The notes under the pieces: model-generated
The model's input: only the letters and a program-made list of their open reading frames with translations
Database searches by the model: none
Told to the model about the DNA's origin: nothing
Shown here: in pieces, positions 33,533 through 45,956 of the stretch
Layout of the letters: every line of letters begins with the position of its first letter
How positions within the stretch are numbered: the first letter of the stretch is position 1
Translations under genes and position numbers: made by a program
Origin: Rhyacophila brunnea
Lineage: Eukaryota > Arthropoda > Insecta > Trichoptera > Rhyacophilidae
Assembly: GCA_022495005.1 (NCBI GenBank)
Contig: JAGYXB010002070.1
Span: 558,001 to 622,000, forward strand
Direction of reading: 5' to 3'
DNA length: 64,000 bases

Positions 33533-33908
33533 CTGAGGCGGACGAAACCGGTCCTGATCTATTTAATAAAAGTGGAATAAGTACTAAAAAAAAAATTACG
33601 TTTTATTAAATTAAAACAACAATACAATTATTCCGAATTCCACCGAAAAAAATGTTCTTTTGATTTACACCACCACCGTAGTGGGTGTAGTCGTTCTTTT
33701 CGCAGAATGTTGCAGATTTTTGGTATTTTAATATTTAGGTTCCAACATATTAATTGAAAATGGACAAAAAAGTATTATTGCCTTTAAATTATACACAACC
33801 TACTCAATACAACACAGCCTTATATCTCGTTTATCGGTCTTTTGTCTATTGCACTCGGTGTACCTACACCATGGCCCCCACATCCTGAAACGGGCCCTCA
33901 GGCTAGGG

Positions 33909-34699
33909 CAGTGGTCGGCAAACTGCGGCTCTTTGGCCCTTTGAGTGCGGCTCTGCCACAGATGCTCTCTGTCATATTTGACATGACTACAAAGAAGAAG
34001 CAAAGAAAATGGAAGAGGATAACCGTAAATGTAATGTTGAGTAGACTGAGACTTCGCGTTTATTCAAAACTTAAATGGCTTCCCGACCTGTATTTATGTG
34101 TCGGGAAAAATTGACGCATTCAAATTTAGAGAGATACTATAACTAAAAACTAGTAATTTTGCGCTTAATATTCTGTCGATGATGCAAGGAAGAAAGCAGC
34201 TGAGGAGAAGAGTCAAGAAAAATAAAGTTCTGTATTTAATTAGGTACTGAATAAAATCTTTCAACAATGTTAATATTGCAAGTTTTGTGGTTAGTAAAAG
34301 GATTTCCAAGAAAGGAAATCAAGAGTAAATTGAGAAATCGATTTATTGATGAGAACCTGGAATCGTGCTTAAAATTAAATCAACAACATACGAACCTGAC
34401 TTACCCAAACTTTACAAGGAGATGCAAGGCCATTATTCACATTGAAATAATTGTCAGTCATTGTCATGATTCAATTGTATGGATACCTTACTTACATTTT
34501 AATTTTTATTAATAAATAAGATCATTATTACGTATTATATTCAGTTTTATTCAGTGTACCTACCTATAATTTAATTAGGACTTTAACTAAACTACCTACG
34601 TATATAATTTAAGTTTAAGAAATTTGGCTCTCAAAAGAAATCTCAATCGTTGTACTGTTGATATTTGGCTCTGTTGACTAATGAGTTTACCGACCACTG
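33909..34699 (+). mobile_element. Inner hAT element, copy 2
   Basis: Same ends and the same GGCTAGGG duplication (33901-33908 and 34700-34707) as 9163-9942. The transposase C-terminal remnant IKSKLRNRFIDENLESCLKL is at about 34315-34375. Confidence 0.8.
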
Positions 34700-35366
34700 G
34701 GCTAGGGTATTTGACGGGCCCCCTATCCACCGCTTAGATTAAAGGCAGTGTGAAACACTACATTAACGTTTTTCAAATTGTGTTTTAGTTCAAATTGAGG
34801 GTACTTATACAGTGAATTATTGGCGATTTTCAGTACGTCATATACTTTAATAATGGAGCTGTCGACACATAATAATCAGAAAATATATTGGACATTTATA
34901 TAAATTAAAATGTTCATAGTCATGAAGTATAATAGCGCCGCAGGCGACTTTTTTTACTATTAAAGCTAATTTATGATATGTGTTTATCTCACTTATCTGG
35001 TCAACCCGACACGCCGGGCCCCCCACAGCCCGGGCCCCCAGGCTAGACCTGTCAACCCTCCCCAGCCATGACCTATACCACTCCGGAATTCGGGTGGACA
35101 CCGAGAATTTCATTAGGGAACGGGTTTCTAAAAAAACCTGACATTAGTGTTTCGAAATTTTTGTATTAGAAATTAAAATCTAAGAAATATTACTAAAAAG
35201 GGTGCTGGAGAATTACAAATCATTTTTTGCCGTGTTGTTTGTCTAAGCCCAAGGTATAGTTTATTGGCTTTCGATTTCAATATGTAAAATCATTCTGATG
35301 ATTTTCATATTTTGGGGGGGGGCAAGGCCCCCTGGCCCCCCCCCTGGGTGCGCTACTGGTTATGGT

Positions 35367-36049
35367 AAAATTCGCAATGTCATACTAGCGCCCTCACTGA
35401 AATGCCAATTTATGATGGTAGATCTATAGCTCGTAATATGAACCAGGGCGTCAATAAGGAAGCCAGGAATGAACGGAGTGGTTCTCTATTGTGGCACCAC
35501 AACTTTTAATTATCCAGTTAACTCTCGGTAGTGTGACACCAAATTTATTCACGATCAATGTTCATAGTTATTTTTATCGTATAATTTATCATAGTTCTGA
35601 CAAAATAAAACTTATACAGTTGTATATAAACTGTTTATTTGATTATTATATAATCTTAATGAAACTTGCAAAAAGTTTCATAATGTTCACACTTAATTCG
35701 AGGAATATACACATAAATGTTCAGTAAATACTTTTATTTCTTAAAATACTTTCTTATAAAAAGTTATAATTAATTCGTATTCACATGATATTAAATTTCT
35801 AAAAATATATTTTATTTTTATTATATTCAAAATTTTAGTTTCAAAAAGATACACCCCTGTTACAGGCGGGCTTCTCCCGGTGTAAAATAATCATTTAGTA
35901 GTCATATGTCGAAACGTAACCATGACCTCTAGAAACGGCTTCATAAAACATCTAATCTGATTCCTTTCTCAACTACGTAAATTTTTTTATTCTTAAGTAA
36001 AGGCCATCATCCGGTGTGTGAAAATCACATACTGGGGGGAGGTGTAATT
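35367..36049. other. Possible internal 3' end of an LTR retroelement
   Basis: CATCATCCGGTGTGTG then ACTGGGGGGAGGTG at about 36036-36050 resembles the 3' end and polypurine tract of a Gypsy-type element. There is no reverse transcriptase in the window beside it. Weak call. Confidence 0.3.
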
Positions 36050-36530
36050 AAGATAAATTTAATTTGATTTAAAAAGTATAAATGATGATGGATAAAAGAC
36101 ATAATTTTAAGACTAAATATACCTAATGTATAAAATATAAGTATTTAAATCTAATAAATTTTGCCACACATTGCGCAACGTTAAAATCTCCGCGCGCCTG
36201 CGCCGAGTTGGGCCTCGTGATTCGTCAAATCAAAAGGATCATGCGATCATTTGGCCAATCACGAGAGTCCTTTTTACTGGTCGGCGTGGGTACGATAAAT
36301 TTGAAAAGAATAAAAAAAGTCAGTAAGCGTCCCTTTTCCAATATGTACGGACCTGCGACTATAATAATTGTAAAAACCCAGATATAAATTTGTGAAACTA
36401 AAAATCAAAAAAATATAAGACAAGACCACGTTACGAACACGAAAGACCTTGTTTTATTTCCACTCCAATCGTTTAACTTTTTTTGTGAATCCGGGGTTCG
36501 ATCAACGCTTGAGTTAGCCGCTGGAACCCC
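36050..36530. repeat. Possible LTR
   Basis: Sequence following the purine tract, starting TGTAATTAAG, with an AT-rich promoter-like region and a terminus near CGGGGTTCGATC. I could not find matching flanking duplications or a second LTR. Confidence 0.25.
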
Positions 36531-38199
36531 GGACATCTCAAAAAGTTTATTTATTATTTACAAACTTGTTTTCAAAAGTTTATTATTATTTACAAACTTA
36601 ATTTCGAAAGTTTATTACTACGAGTATTATTGTAAATTTAGTTTCAAAAGTTTATTTATTAATTACAAACTTAGTTTATTTTGTTTTTCATTTAAAACAT
36701 CTTTCACATGAATCTATAACGATTAAGTCATCCCGGAAAAACGCGTAAGAACTGTGTGTCTTTTCCCGATGCATAACGTGAAATAATACTCCGCGAGTGA
36801 CGTCACGTTTTCTTTGGCCGAGCGAAAAAACCTACCTATCTATTTCCTTTTTCTGAAAGAAGTTTTTCCCGGAACGATCGCCTCTCGGTTGAGGACTTGG
36901 TACGCTACGTTTCACGAGAGTTTCTAGGGACCATGCCCTGCTACTGCTATGAAGATCTGCAGAACTGGTGAACTGGTGGACTGTTACTTCTACAGAAAAA
37001 GCGTCCCTTTTTATATCCTCCTGGTTGAAGTCCAGTATGAAATAGTCCGTAAAGGACAGAAAATCTGTCCCTTTGACACAAAAGACAAACTTGTGTATAT
37101 CTTTTATCTACGACACTTTCTTATGAGAAGTACTTTAACTATAATCGCACTGAATTTCTATTACTTATACGATTTTCACAAAACCGCGTTCACAAAAATC
37201 AATGTTATTTTGGATAGCTCTCGGAACAAAGATCGCAACTATGTACACAGTTAGTGTGACGATTCTGTATATTTTTATATATTTAAATGGAACAGAAAGT
37301 TTTTACCTCTCCAATAAGCTATTGCAGTAGGTATTTGTACGCGGATTAAGGGAGTGGCGGCCATTATTCAAGAATGTCTACGGAAAAACGTCACCCCCTC
37401 CTAGAACTTTTGAATCGAGCCTACCTACCACCATTCTAAACCAATGAAAAAGTAACTAGATTTAACAAAAGTGATTTGTAGTAATACGATTTTCACATAC
37501 AATATTCATTCGTTGATCGGAAATTGTCGCGTAAAGAAAATATTATAAGAAGATACCTACATACTGCTTATTTAGACGTAAGTATACGCCCTGTAGAAGA
37601 GGGATGACAAATGTATGCACCCTTCAATTTATCTGTTTATATAGGTAATCAAGCCAAACAGCGTTCTTTGGACGTGACCTTGAATTTATATTTCTCACTC
37701 TATTTTCAGCGCGTCTGTTTTCAAATAATATCGCCTTCAAAATATTCAGATAGAAGGTCACGAAATTATTCTGCTACTCATATGTTGAATCATTATTCAT
37801 ATATTTTGTTTATTTACTTGAGTATGATTGACAATATTGTTATTTCTCACAGGTGACAAATTTCCTGTGCTAATGTCTTAAGATATTCTTCTAATTGCTT
37901 ACGTAATATTCATTAGAACTACTGACTTGTTAATAGTCGAAGTCTGTATTTTAAAAGTGCGCGCATATGGATATTGGTTCATATGTACAATATTTATATT
38001 TTTATAATAGTAGCTTAACATTACCTTAATCTAATTTTATAGGTAGGTAGGTATATGTTTCTTTTCTTTATTTTTATACAGTACAGGAATTTATAAGTAT
38101 TAACAATTCTATATTTCTACATTACTAACACTTGTATAAAGTTCAAGTGCGTATTAACTCATAGAGTTCCACACAAGTATTGATTTGCATTTTCTATTT
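36531..38199. other. Intergenic
   Basis: A consensus CRE-like site TGACGTCA lies at 36798. The open frame 36949-37254 has no recognisable domain. The rest is AT-rich. Confidence 0.35.
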
Positions 38200-38535
38200 T
38201 CTTATTTTAATAGCCATTACTCTAGCAATTTGCTGATTGAACAGCAAACAATCATAAGATACTGTAAATCCCAAAGACTACGATGGGCGGGACATGTGGA
38301 GAGAATGCCTGAAGTTAGAGCACCAAGGATCATGACGAAGTGGATACCCCAATATCCCCAGAAGAGAACAAGAGGCCGTCCAAGAAGGAGATGGGGTGAC
38401 GCCGTAGAAGTGGACTGGCTTCATATAGGAAGACCCGGTAACTGGAGAAGTGTGGCGAGAGACCAGATTGAGTGGAGAGCGGTTGTGGAGGAGGCCAAAT
38501 CCCACCCCGGGATGTAGCGCCGTGGAAGAAGAAGA
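38200..38535 (+). mobile_element. LINE 3' fragment (second family)
   Basis: Reads QRLRWAGHVERMPEVRAPRI, RTRGRPRRRWGDAVEVDW and a C-terminus ending HPGM, then TAG and a GAAGAAGAAG end. This is a typical C-terminus of endonuclease/reverse-transcriptase proteins. 5' truncated. Confidence 0.75.
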
Positions 38536-38551
38536 CTAGCTATTTACATTT

Positions 38552-40713
38552 GAGGCGTAGAGTTACAAATCCGCTCTAGAGACTTTTTTAAGTTTTGAGT
38601 AAATGACGAAAAACTGTTTTGGGCATATCATGACGATTTAGGTGTAATTTTAGATATAATATTTCTTCCGTTACATACGGAAAAGTATAATAAAATGTCA
38701 AATCCAATGTATAAGCTGTATTTATTCAAATAAATGCATTTTAATTATCCCAAGAGCGGTCTTTGTCAGTCTCTACCTGACAGAGCGGCGTTCGACGCGG
38801 AATTTTTTAAAAAGAGCGGAGTTTGTCGCACAATGGTACATTGTCGACAGGAGATGATAGTTTAGTAGCGGTCCGTATTTATTTTAATTATGTAATATAT
38901 TTTCGAATTTACTTTGTCTAGAAAATATTTTGTAGCCATTCTTACCTAATGGTAGCTGTATATTTTTCGCATTGTACCTACATTTAGCTATTATATTGGT
39001 ATGTAATATTTTTTAAAAATAGTGGTATTTACTTGTCTTGAAAATGTTTTTTTTAGATTTAAAAAATTAGTTATTTAGTTGAATAGTGCCTACTTTTTAC
39101 TATGTCAAATTGCCTTTGTGAAACTTTTTAATTTTAATATGTTAATGTACTTATTTTTATTCTATAATAAACAAAAAAAAAACCATTATAAAAAAATGTT
39201 ACTTTTTCTGGAGACAATTAGTTATTACCTACATACCATGCAAATTATTTGTTTAATAGGTAACTAATCTTTTATAATTATTATATAAGTGCCCTAATAA
39301 TTCTTTATAATTTTAATATTAATGACCATATTTTGAATCAGAAAGATATTTTTAAACCCTTAAAAGGTAATTATAAGATAATTTGAAATAACAATAACAT
39401 ATTTTTTAATAATATCAATAGCATAAATAAAAAAAACCCAGCGAACTTAAGTACCGGCCTTTACCTAACTATTACCTGTGTCCCCAAATTCCATGTCTGT
39501 GGGAAACCCACCATTACCTACCAACCTATTTATTAAATATAAAAATAAAATGATAATATTTTTAAGCTATATTATTCATAATCTACTTAGGTATATTAGA
39601 TATTTTATAGCATTTAATTCAGAAACCAAATCCGATAAATAAAAGTCGCGAAGTATGAGCTTACTTATTTTCCCACATAAATATTTATTACCGATATTCT
39701 GTTGTTCCTGCTACTTTTTATATACAAATAATAGTAAACGTGGAATTTCTGAAATTTATTGCAAAAACGTATTATAAAAGTAACGGTATTTCTACAAGAT
39801 AGTACAGCATTGTTAACTATGTGTCGTTATTACAACTAAGCTAATCTACAAATTAATAAACATATTTGAATTAAAATTCATTATCGTTCATATTAACGAA
39901 TGATACAATTTTATGGCGAAAAAAACTTGTCCCGTGGAGATAATGATAAGGAATGTAATTTTTTTATCAAGGGAGATGAAAAAACTAACTTAACGTAACA
40001 TAACCTACTAAATCTATCATTTGTATAGTACAAATTTTCAAACAAAAAGCATTTCTCCGACAGAAAATAGTTTTCCTTTAATTATATTTTTGACACAAAC
40101 CAAATATTGATAAAAACGTGTAAGAACCTTATGATATTTTATTATATCACACAGAATATTAAATATAAATGACAACAAAAAATACACGTAAAACTAGAAA
40201 ATAATATGAGCCACCACTGGGTTATTCATGAGAATACAGCAAAATATAGTCAATTTTTAAATACGTTTCTTGGCGTAACAGGCTACATTTCCAAGCAGCT
40301 GAATTTTTCAAACGTTTCCTTGATTGTTCTTGTTGAGATTCCGTCTCACTAACTATTGAAACATTCATTATTAAAAGTAAAAAATAGTAAAATAATTGAA
40401 GCAAAATTATGACGCACACGAGAAAACGGTTTGACGGTTTGTATGGAGATTAAAGGATTCGTGAAGAGTCATTATTTAAATCGCGACGTCTGATTGGCCG
40501 GTTACGCAGAGAGGGTTTTACCAGAACAAATTTATTTTAAGAGCGGGTTTAGTCAGTCTCCTCGATATTTATTTTGAGTTTTTGAAGAAACAGAGAGGGA
40601 TTTAAAACTTCCACCTAGAACAGGAGATAGGTCTTACGAAAGAGCTCCTGCGTACATTCATAACTATTTTTTTTGAAAAATCGTCCAGAGCGGGTTTTGT
40701 AACTCTACGCCTC
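38552..40713. mobile_element. Unassigned 2.16-kb terminal-inverted-repeat element
   Basis: Ends GAGGCGTAGAGTTACAAA and TTTGTAACTCTACGCCTC are perfect inverted repeats for 18 bases and continue imperfectly into AGAGCGG. Flanks are ATTT on both sides (possible 4-base duplication). Subterminal copies of AAGAGCGG with TTTGTCAGTCTC-like sequence lie at about 38752, 38811 and 40540. A minus-strand frame near 40290-40380 reads SRKRLKNSAAWKCSLLRQ, a basic start of a possible protein. The superfamily is not identified. Confidence 0.6.
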
Positions 40714-42509
40714 ATTTCAAAATGACATCGGCAAAAATCACCTTTTGTGTATATCAAGGTCTGTTATCACAGCGCTACGATATTTACATAACAACTTTCG
40801 ATTTCTGAAGCGACATTTTTACTTAAAAATTTATTTTATCTTTATAATATGGTTAACATTAACATATTAATTCTCAACTACTAAGTGATTATTCTTACGT
40901 ACTGCTTCTTTATGGTCTTTTGACAGACTTTATTTCTTCTTCTTCCATAGTTCATTCTGAGAAGTTGTTTTTGACTTGTCAGTGAGAACTATAGAACTTA
41001 TGTGCTTTTCATTTATACTTTGTCGTGAGGTTGTCGTACCAGTATCTAGTGCAGAATTGACTACAAGGTATAAATACAAGATTTGTATAGTTACATCGTC
41101 AAACTATACCCTTTTTCAAACACCAACTGAAGGTCGGCGTTTTTGTCTGTGTCAACTACTATAATAGTCTGAAGACGCCACCTGGTGTTAAGATGACGTC
41201 AGAATTCAGTAGGTATATTTTTATTATATTTTAAAACATATTCACGGTCATTACGTGAATCATCAGAATCAGCTGAGGATTCAATTTCAATATCACTGTA
41301 CACACGTATGTACTATAATATTGTGGCACAAATTTATTAGGATTATGGATGTGTTAAATTAAAGGTCCAATTAATTATAGTTTAATTATTTATTTGAATT
41401 TTATAATTAAAATAATTTTTATACATAATTTTATTCGGTAAACTTATTCACAAATATTTTATTTACTATTAATTAGAAAGTATTCATTTTATTACACACG
41501 TCACACAAATTCATGAGGTGAGAGTCAATGTCCTCCTAAGATTGAGGACTATTGGTTTGAGTAATTGGGTCCTCGTAGAGTTACTGGAAACCGGCTGCTA
41601 TGCGCGGCTGATAATGAATGACGTCTTCGTAAGATGATGCAATTGTTTACATCGAACGAATAACGAATAAAAATTTTAAACTTAGTAACCTGGACGCTGT
41701 CTCCGGGGGGGAGAGGAGGGGGGGGGACGGAGGGAATAATGACAACATTTTTGGCGAATCACACTCTAGTTATATGTCGAAATCTACGTTATAAATATAC
41801 TAATCACCCATTGTTCGGAAATGTTTTCATATTTAGCCAATCGTATGCTAACCAAATGTCTTCATTTCTAATCAATTGTAGATTGTTCAAAAATTGATCT
41901 TTTATTTTCTTACGAAGGAACCAGAGTTTAATTCATATAATAATCCTTACCTACTCATGAATTCTTGTGCGTATATTTATTTTGCAAAAATAATATGTAA
42001 TGTAGATAATCTTATAATTCTCTTTCTAATACATTATATATGTGTCCTTCTTTCAATGAGCCTTAATATAAACCAAACATCACATTATTTAAGGACATCG
42101 TTCAACTAGTCAAAATATTTATGAGAAAAAAAAAGCAATAAAAAAAATATTCGTAAATATTTATAATATTAGCAAATATTTATTTCTATACATTACATTC
42201 GCTTGATTCTATTCAAAAGTTAGTTTATTTGAATTAGTTATGAATTTACAACATTTGGATAATAATGATAACACACAAATTGTTTACATAGAAGTACTTA
42301 TTTAACCTTATAATCTAGAGTAGACCCATGGTATGTTTACAATAACATGACTCTTACGATTGTACGTCATATTATTATATTACTAGGTATATAAGTATTA
42401 AACATATATATAGTAATCCGCAGTTTAAAATAAGTTATATTAAAAAAAATCAATAAGGAATTTATTATAATATTAGCTATATATTATGTATGACTATTTT
42501 TAATACTAA
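40714..42509. other. Intergenic with a G-run
   Basis: AT-rich. At 41704-41735 the plus strand has G runs of 7, 9 and 3 separated by short A-containing spacers, unusual for this window. No gene seen. Confidence 0.45.
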
Positions 42510-45500
42510 CTAATATATACTTATAATATTACTAACTTTAATACTTACTTTTATTTTATACTTGATTGATTCTATACAAGAATATTCACATTGGTCACAT
42601 CTAAATAGCTTTTCACTGGAAGGGGTAATTTCTGCCAATATCGTACTGGATTTAATACAAGACTTAGCACACTGATCACATTTATATTGCTTTTTACCAG
42701 AATGAGTTGATCTGTGTAATTTCAACGAATAATTTGATTTACTGGAGTAATTTCATTAGTCACATTTAAATGGCTGTTCACCAGATTGAGATAATTTGTG
42801 TACTGTTTGTGGTGGTAGATCGAATACACGAGTATTCACAATGTGCACATTAAAATGGTTTCTCACCAGAAGTCATTTTGTACGTTTTCATAGTAACGGA
42901 TGTAATACACGTGTATTCACATTGGTCACAACTAAATGGCTTTTCACCAGAATTGGTCATTTTCTAGATTTTCATAGCATTAAATTGATTACAACAGTAA
43001 CCACATTGGTCACATTTGAATGGCTTTTCACCAGAATGAAATATTTTGTGTATTTTCATGTTGCCAGATGTTCTACAAGAGTAATTACATTGGTCACATT
43101 TAAATGGCTTTTCACCAGAATGAAATATTTTGTGTATTTTCATGTTGCCAGATGTTCTACAAGAGTAATTACATTGGTCACATTTGAATGGCTTTTCACC
43201 AGAATGAAATATTTTGTGTATTTTCATGTTGCCAGATGTTCTACAAGAGTAATTACATTGGTCACATTTAAATGGCTTTTCACCAGTATGAGTTAATTTG
43301 TGTACTTTCATGGTGGTTGATCGAAAACATGAGTATTCACAGTGAGCACATTAAAATGGCTTTTCACCAAAATGAGTCATTTGTTTATTTTCATGGTGCT
43401 TGATGCAAAACAAGAGTAACTACACGGATCACATTTAAATGGTTTTTTTACCAGAATGATACATTTTGTGTAATTTGAAGTGACTAGATGTTTAACAAGA
43501 GTAGTCACATTGGTCACATTTAAATGGTTTTTCACCAGAATGAGTCATTTTGTGTAATTTCATACCACGAGATCTTATACATGAGTAATTACATTGGTAT
43601 CATTTAAATGGCTTTTCACCAGAATGAGTCATTTTGTGAATTTTCATACCACGAGATCTTATACATGAGTAATTACATTGGTATCATTTAAATGGCTTTT
43701 CACCAGAATGAGTCATTTTGTGAATTTTCATACCACGAGATCTTATACATGAGTAATTACATTGGTCACATTTAAATGGCTTTTCACCAGAATGAGTCAT
43801 TTTGTGTATTTTCATATCACCAGATTGTATACAAGAGTATTCACATTGGTTACATTTAAATGGCTTTTCACCAGAATGAGTCATTTTGTGTATTTTCATA
43901 TCACCAGATTGTATACAAGAGTATTCACATTGGTTACATTTAAATGGCTTTTCACCAGAATGAATCATTTTGTGTATTTTCATCTTACTTGAATGTAAAC
44001 ATGAATATTCACATTGGTTACATTTAAATGGCTTTTCACCAGAATGAGTCATTTTATGTAATTTCATCGTACTTGATGTTATACAAGAGTAATTGCATTG
44101 ATCACATTTAAATGGCCTTTCACAAGAATGAGTCATTTTGTGTTTTTTCATATTAAAAGATCTTATACTAGAGTAATAACATTGCTTACATTTAAATGGC
44201 TTTTCACGAGAATGAGTCATTTTGTGTGTTTTCATCATACCGAATTGTATACAAGAGTAATCACACTGGTCACAATTAAATGGCTTTTCACCAGAATGAG
44301 TCATTTTGTGTATTTTCATATCACCAGATTTTATACAAGAGTATTCACATTGGTTACATTTAAATAGCTTTTCACCAGAATGAATCATTTTGTGTAATTT
44401 CATCTTATTTGATGTTATACAAGAGTAATAACATTAGTCACATTTAAATGGCTTTTCACCAGAATGAGTCATTTTGTGTCGTTTCATATCACCAATTCTT
44501 ATACATGAGTAATTACATTGGTCACATTTAAATGGTTTTTCACCAGAATGAGCCATTTTGTGTCTTTTCATATCACCAATTCTTATACATGAGTAATTAC
44601 ATTGGTTACATTTAAATGGCTTTTCACCAGAATGAGTCATTTTGTGTATTTTCATATCACCAGATTGTATACAAGAGTATTCACATTGGTTACATTTAAA
44701 TAGCTTTCCACCAGAATGAATCATTTTGTGTAATTTCATCTTATTTGATGTTATACAAGAGTAATAACATTGGTCACATTTAAATGGCTTTTCACCAGAA
44801 TGAGTCATTTTGTGTCGTTTCATATCACCAATTCTTATACATGAGTAATTACATTGGTCACATTTAAATGGTTTTTCACCAGAATGAGCCATTTTGTGTC
44901 TTTTCATATCACCAATTCTTATACATGAGTAATTACATTGGTCACATTTAAATGGCTTTTCACCAGAATGAATCATTTTGTGTATTTTCATCTTACTTGA
45001 ATGTAAACATGAATATTCACATTGGTTACATTTAAATGGCTTTTCACCAGAATGAGTCATTTTATGTAATTTCATCTTACTTGATGTTATACAAGAGTAA
45101 TTGCATTGATCACATTTAAATGGCCTTTCACAAGAATGAGTCATTTTGTGTTTTTTCATATTAAAAGATCTTATACTAGAGTAATTACATTGGTAACATT
45201 TAAATGGCTTTTCACGAGAATGAGTCATTTTGTGTGTTTTCATCATACCGGATTGTATACAAGAGTAATCACACTGGTCACAATTAAATGGCTTTTCACC
45301 AGAATGAGTCATTTTGTGTATTTTCATATCACCAGATTTTATACAAGAGTATTCACATTGGTTACATTTAAATGGCTTTTCACCAGAATGAGTCATTTTG
45401 TGTAATTTCATCTTACTTGATGTTATACAAGAGTAATTGCATTGATCACATTTAAATGGCCTTTCAAGAGAATGAGTCATTTTGTGTTTTTTGTGTTTTT

Positions 45501-45603
45501 TCATATTAAAAGATCTTATACTAGAGTAATTACATTGGTTACATTTAAATGGCTTTTCACGAGAATGAGTCATTTTGTTTTGATTCTTGAATTCGGAACG
45601 CAT
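42510..45603 (-). pseudogene. ZNF-D giant finger array (~36 units), broken
   Basis: 84-base units run over 3.1 kb. 45603-44434 holds about 14 clean fingers and ends at a nonsense change (CAA to TAA in CDQC). 44403-43684 holds eight more and ends where TGTGAC became TGATAC, a change present in two neighbouring units. Four more open fingers are at 43311-42964, three of them near-identical (RTSGNMKIHKIFH), then fragments. The whole array is out of frame with the N-terminal exon by one base. The first finger has a KKH insertion (KKHKKHKMTH). Multi-finger blocks are repeated, for example RIGD-MA, RIGD-MT, TSNK, QSGD. Expressed fingers are possible only with a new start or a corrected frame. Confidence 0.75.
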
Positions 45604-45629
45604 GCTTACATAATTAACGTTCTCCGCTA

Positions 45630-45956
45630 TTAATTTTTATGACACGTTTTGTGAAGCTTTAATTGAGATAGCGAAGCAAAAAAATCAAAACAAAAACTGC
45701 ACACAAAATTTTCCTTATTAAATGATTTTTTCTCCAACTTTATAACAGCTACTAATAATTCGGGATCTGTGATGGTACATTGTATATGCTTACGTTTAGC
45801 AGTGTGACTGACTATATTAGTTATCGTTTCATATACACCCAATTCTTTTTTAATGTCTTGATAGTCAATCTGTATTTCATCGTATGGGTCTTGTACTTCT
45901 CTTTCTGACAATCCGAGACTACCGGAATAGGTCACGGCAGTGGTTGCAGAAATCAA
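45630..45956 (-). CDS. ZNF-D N-terminal module exon, stops before the array
   Basis: Acceptor CTTTTAG then TTG ATT TCT, as in ZNF-B, with which it is about 90% identical. It carries IDYQDIKKE and VAVIKLEKK and the lone finger (CSFC, x12, HKTCH), then KN and stop. Relative to ZNF-B one A is missing from the A-run after HK, which shifts the frame. Without that deletion it would run into the array as ZNF-B does. Either a disabled gene, a homopolymer assembly error, or a short finger-only product. Confidence 0.75.
   Translation of the reverse strand: MISATTAVTYSGSLGLSEREVQDPYDEIQIDYQDIKKELGVYETITNIVSHTAKRKHIQCTITDPELLVAVIKLEKKSFNKENFVCSFCFDFFASLSQLKLHKTCHKN

Larger units (their letters stand above)
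33374..35358 (+). mobile_element. Compound hAT-like element, copy 2
   Basis: Same termini as 7940-10598 (one mismatch, CGCTACTG), flanked by its own perfect 8-base duplication GTTATGGT (33366-33373 and 35359-35366). It contains the inner hAT with the inner duplication preserved, but not the 8238-type insertion. Flanking words AGATCTACCATCG (33190) and GATGGTAGATCT (35413) are inverted, so this copy may itself sit inside another inverted-repeat element. Confidence 0.85.

Noticed and set aside
36949..37254. 101-codon frame with a nearby CRE-like site
   Set aside because: No recognisable domain and no splice or repeat support; it adjoins possible LTR sequence.
42510..45603. Regular 84-base repeats resembling a CRISPR or satellite array
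   Set aside because: The period and translation are those of 28-residue C2H2 fingers, and there are no spacers.
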